From Astropecten irregularis (taxonomy: Eukaryota > Echinodermata > Asteroidea > Paxillosida > Astropectinidae): a stretch of DNA of 64,000 bases. Where the stretch lies: NCBI GenBank assembly GCA_963971285.1, contig OZ020248.1, positions 11,904,001 to 11,968,000 of the forward strand, in the 5' to 3' direction. Numbering within the stretch: the stretch's first letter is position 1; the number at the start of each line of letters is the position of its first letter. Positions 60,858-64,000 of the stretch are shown piece by piece. A program made the translations under genes and the position numbers. Under the pieces are notes generated by a model. It was not told the origin of the DNA. It ran no database searches and was given only the letters and a program-made list of their open reading frames with translations.

Positions 60858-61081
60858 CCTTCAATACTGAGCTGATCAAGTTGAAAACTGCACAAAATGT
60901 AGCCCCAGATGTTCCCTACAGGAAAATAGCCTAGTTGTTACATTTCCAAGGCATTTACATGGCCAAAAGTTCAAGTAAAGCACGACTTGTTCCAAGTGAA
61001 ATCAACCCATGCAGTAGCCGTCAAAACACTGTAAAATAACTGTTTGACTAACATTTTTGTGCTACAGAGTTGCAAATTACT
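60858..61081 (+). repeat. 224 bp monomer with ATGC insertion
   Basis: m4-like class A monomer with a four-base insertion giving CAACCCATGCAGTAGCC (61009 onward) and GCTACAGAG in place of GCTATAGAG. Both marks recur together at 63491-63714. The inserted bases create ATGCA/TGCAT-like symmetry at the insertion point. Confidence 0.88.
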
Positions 61082-61226
61082 CCTTCAATACTGAGCCGAT
61101 CAAGCTGAAAACTGCACAAAATGTAGCCCCAGATGTTCCCTACAGGAAAATAGCGTATTCGTCACATTTCCATGGCATTTTCATGGCCGAAAGTTCAAGT
61201 ATAGCACGACTTGTACCAAGTAAACT

Positions 61227-61240
61227 CAACCCGCGGGTTG
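61227..61240. other. Second copy of the 14 bp palindrome
   Basis: It is identical to 60134-60147, with the same upstream variant AAGTAAACTC. The host monomer (61082-61302) is class B with GGCATTTTCATGGCCGAAAG, whereas the first palindrome lies in a class A monomer. The insertion has therefore moved between monomer backgrounds. Confidence 0.9.
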
Positions 61241-63490
61241 CCGTCAAAACACTGCGAAAGAACTGTTTGACAAACATTTTTGTGCTAGAGTTGGAAATAA
61301 CTCCTTCAATGCTGAGCCGATCAAGCTAAAAACTGCACAAAATGTAGCCACACATGTTCCCTACAGGAAAAAAGCGTATTCGTCACATTTCCAAGGCATT
61401 TACATGGACAAAAAATCAAGTAAAGCACGACTTGTTCCAAGTGAAATCAACAAAGTAGCCGTCAAAACACTGTAAAATAACTGTTTGACTAACATTTTTG
61501 TGCTATAGAGTTGCAAATTACTCCTTCAATACTGAGCCGATCAAGCTGAAAACTGCACAAAATGTAGCCCCAGATGTTCCCTACAGGAAAATAGCGTATT
61601 CGTCACATTTCCATGGCATTTTCACGGCCAAAATTTCAAGTATAGCACGACTTGTTCCATGTGAAATCAACCCGGTTGCCGTCAAAACAATGCGAAAGAA
61701 CTGTTTGACTAACATTTTTGTGCTAGAGTTGCAAATAACTCCTTCAATACTGAGCCGATCAAGCTGAAAAATACACAAAATGTAGCCCCAGATGTTCCCT
61801 ACAGGATAGTTGCCTAGTTGTTACATTTCCAAGGCATTTACATGGCCAAAAGTTCAAGTAAAGCACGACTTGTTCCAAGTGAAATCAACCAAGTAGCCGT
61901 CAAAACACTGTAAAATAACTGTTTGACTACTATTTTTGTGCTATAGAGTTGCAAATTACTCCTTCAATACTGAGCCGATCAAGCTGAAAACTGCACAAAA
62001 TGTAGCCCCAGATGTTCCCTATAGGAAAATAGCGTATTCGTCACATTTCTATGGCATTTTCACGGCCAACAGTTCAAGTATAGCACGACTTGTATCAGGT
62101 GAAATCAACCCGGTTGCCGTCAAAACACTGAAAAATAACTGTTTGACTTACATTTTTGTGCTAGAGTTGCAAATAACTCCTTCAATACTGAGCCGATCAA
62201 GCTGAAAACTGCACAAAATGTAGCCCCAGATGTTCCCTACAGGATAGTAGCCAAGTTGTTATATTTCCAAGGCATTTTCATGGCCAAAAGTTCAAGTATA
62301 GCACGACTTGTTCCATGTGAAATCAACCCGGTTGCCGTCAAAACACTGCGAAAGAACTGTTTGATTAACATTTTTGTGCAAGAGTTGCCAATAACTCCTT
62401 CAATACTGAGCCGATCAAGCTGAAAAATACACAAAATGTAGCCCCAGATGTTCCCTACAGGATAGTTGCCTAGTTGTTACATTTCCAAGGCATTTTTATG
62501 GCCAAACGTTCAAGTATAGCACGACTTGTTCCATGTGAAATCATCCCGGTTGCCGTCAAAACACTGAAAAATAACTGTTTGACTAACATTTTTGTGCTAG
62601 AGTTGCAAACAAATCCTTCAATACTGAGCCGATCAAGTTGAAAACTGCACAAAATGTAGCCCCAGATGTTCCCTACAGGATAGTAGCCTAGTTGTTACAT
62701 TTCCAAGGCATTTTCATGGCCGAAAGTTCAAGTATAGCACGACTTGTACCAAGTGAAAACAACCCAGTAGCCGTCAAAACACTGATAAAGAACTGCTTGA
62801 CTAACATTTTTGTGCTAGAGTTGCAAATAACTCCTTCAAAATTGAGTCGGTCAAGCTGAAAAACTGCACAAAATGTAGCCCCAGATGTTCCCTACAGGAT
62901 AATAGCCTAGTTGTTAAATTTCCAAGGCATTTTCATGGCCAAAAGTTCAAGTAAAGCACGACTTGTTCCAAGTGAAATCAACCCAGTAGCCGTCAAAACA
63001 CTGTAAAATAACTGTTTGACTAACATTTTTGTGCTATAGAGTTGCAAATTATTCCTTCAATACTGAGCCGATCAAGCTGAAAACTGCACAAAATGTAGCC
63101 CCAGATGTTCCCTACGGGAAAATAGCGTATTCGTCACATTTCCATGGCATTTTCACGGCCAAAAGTTCAAGTATAGCACAACTTGTATCAGGTGAAACCA
63201 ACACAGTAGCCGTCAAAACACTGAAAAAGAACTGTTTGACAAACATATTTGTGCTAGAGTTGGAATTAACTCCTTCAATACTGAGCCGATCAAGCTGAAA
63301 ACTGCACAAAATGTAGCCCCAGATGTTCCCTATAGAAAAAGAGCGTATTCGTCACATTTCCAAGCCATTTTTTATAGCCGAAAGTTCAAGTATAGCACGA
63401 CTTGTACCAAGTGAAACCAACCCAGTAGCCGTCAAAACACTGATAAAGAACTGTTTGACTAACATTTTTGTGCTAGAGTTGGAAATAACT

Positions 63491-63714
63491 CCTTCAATAC
63501 TGAGCCGATCAAGCTAAAAACTGCACAAAATGTAGCCCCAGATGTTCCCTACAGGAAAATAGCCTAGTTGTTACATTTCCAAGGCATTTACATGGCCAAA
63601 AGTTCAAGTAAAGCACGACTTGTTCCAAGTGAAATCAACCCATGCAGTAGCCGTCAAAACACTGTAAAATAACTGTTTGACTAACATTTTTGTGCTACAG
63701 AGTTGCAAATTACT
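63491..63714 (+). repeat. Second 224 bp monomer with ATGC insertion
   Basis: It carries the same ATGC insertion (63642 onward) and GCTACAGAG as 60858-61081, with an offset of 2633 bp or 12 monomers. The following monomers (61082 and 63715) are both class B with GGCATTTTCATGGCCGAAAG but differ further on, so the duplicated segment is short or has since been rearranged. Confidence 0.88.
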
Positions 63715-64000
63715 CCTTCAATACTGAGCCGATCAAGCTGAAAACTGCACAAAATGTAGCCCCAGATGTTCCCTACAGGAAAATAGCGTATTCGTCACAT
63801 TTCCATGGCATTTTCATGGCCGAAAGTTCAAGTATAGCACGACTTGTACCAAGTGAAACCAACCCAGTAGCTGTCAAAACACTGATAAAGAACTGTTTGA
63901 CTAACATTTTTGTGCTAGAGTTGCAAACAAATCCTTCAATACTGAGCTGATCAAGTTGAAAACTGCACAAAATGTAGCCCCAGATGTTCCCTACAGGAAA

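Larger units (their letters stand above)
1..64000 (+). repeat. Satellite DNA array, ~218 bp monomer
   Basis: The entire window is a head-to-tail tandem array of about 292 complete monomers plus a 68 bp partial one. Phased on the CCTTCAATACTGAG block, starts fall at 1, 219, 437, 656, 876, 1094, 1312, 1534, 1752, 1970 and onward to 63933. Lengths are nearly always 218, 219, 220 or 222 bp; extremes are 212 bp (60210-60421) and 227 bp (38519-38745). No monomer is inverted and nothing unique interrupts the array. Length differences come from a few recurrent indels: +1 in CCTATACAGG, +2 in GCTATAGAG, +4 in TGTATATAAAA. Higher-order repeats of ten different lengths are superimposed. HOR-organised complex satellites of this kind are known from eukaryotic centromeres and heterochromatin; centromere function here is inferred only. 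The monomer family is not recognised. Confidence 0.98.
59331..64000 (+). repeat. Irregular monomers at the right end, weak HOR order
   Basis: Monomers start at 59331, 59549, 59771, 59989, 60210, 60422, 60640, 60858, 61082, 61303, 61523, 61741, 61961, 62179, 62397, 62615, 62833, 63054, 63272, 63491, 63715 and 63933. They have many private substitutions and indels: GTAGCAGCAG (59592), CCTCGTTG (59844), CCCCACAGG, TTTGCACGG and GTTTAAG (60478-60540), GTATCCAGTG, GAGCTGATC (60869 and 63943), GACTACTATTTTTG (61925) and TATTCCTTC. No adjacent tandem HOR is visible, but one private pair of marks recurs 2633 bp (12 monomers) apart. This may be an older or array-edge layer. Confidence 0.85.

Noticed and set aside
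1-64000. Primate alpha satellite or another named satellite family
   Set aside because: Monomer length (218 rather than about 171 bp) and sequence do not match any family I can recall with certainty; a database search of the monomer consensus would decide.
1-64000. Tandem LTR or transposon origin of the monomer
   Set aside because: I see no terminal repeats, target-site duplications, polypurine tract or protein-domain remnants within the monomer. Only a tRNA-type SINE origin has any support, from two short motifs.

Overview
The whole 64 kb window is one uninterrupted satellite-DNA array. I see no protein-coding gene, no RNA gene of a known family, no transposable element and no unique sequence. 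It holds about 292 head-to-tail monomers, nearly all 218-222 bp (range 212-227 bp), all in the same orientation. The first monomer starts at base 1 (phase set at the near-invariant CCTTCAATACTGAG block), and the last, partial one starts at 63933. My hand count of one typical monomer (219-436) gives about 41% G+C. The layout (a complex satellite with multi-monomer higher-order repeats, HORs) points to a eukaryotic centromeric, pericentromeric or heterochromatic region. I do not recognise the monomer and cannot name the species.

Layout, left to right: a 9-monomer HOR of 1969 bp (1 to about 7790, four copies); a 5-monomer HOR of 1092 bp (about 7811-11105, three copies); a short bridge (11106-11810); a 17-monomer HOR of 3722 bp, one of whose three copies is a 3065 bp 14-monomer derivative (11811 to about 22680); a nested 1973 bp 9-monomer duplication (about 21150-25095); a 19/20-monomer duplication of 4159/4379 bp (about 23803-32341); a 16-monomer period of 3501 bp (about 32130-38542); a mosaic copy of earlier material (about 39650-41640); a 6-monomer HOR of 1320 bp (about 40880-44150); a 13-monomer HOR of 2845 bp (about 44000-49990); a 10-monomer period of 2189 bp (about 50245-53920); a bridge (53921-55290); an 8-monomer period of 1745 bp (about 55290-58304); then more irregular monomers to the right edge, with private indels. 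Blocks overlap because later duplications copied parts of earlier ones.

Each monomer is a mosaic of a few interchangeable short variants at about ten positions. The main one is a two-state 16 bp site (CCTAGTTGTTAC-like class A or GCGTATTCGTCAC-like class B) that alternates strictly in the 5-mer and partly elsewhere. Other recurrent structure includes: a sequence resembling a split RNA polymerase III A box/B box followed by a T5 run; an inverted repeat whose arms are nearly invariant while its loop carries most substitutions and a 4 bp indel; a CAAGT/ACTTG/CAAGT triplet; and, on the minus strand of one variant, a partial match to the CENP-B box. The many 60-90 codon open frames on both strands are by-products of the repeat and are not annotated as genes.
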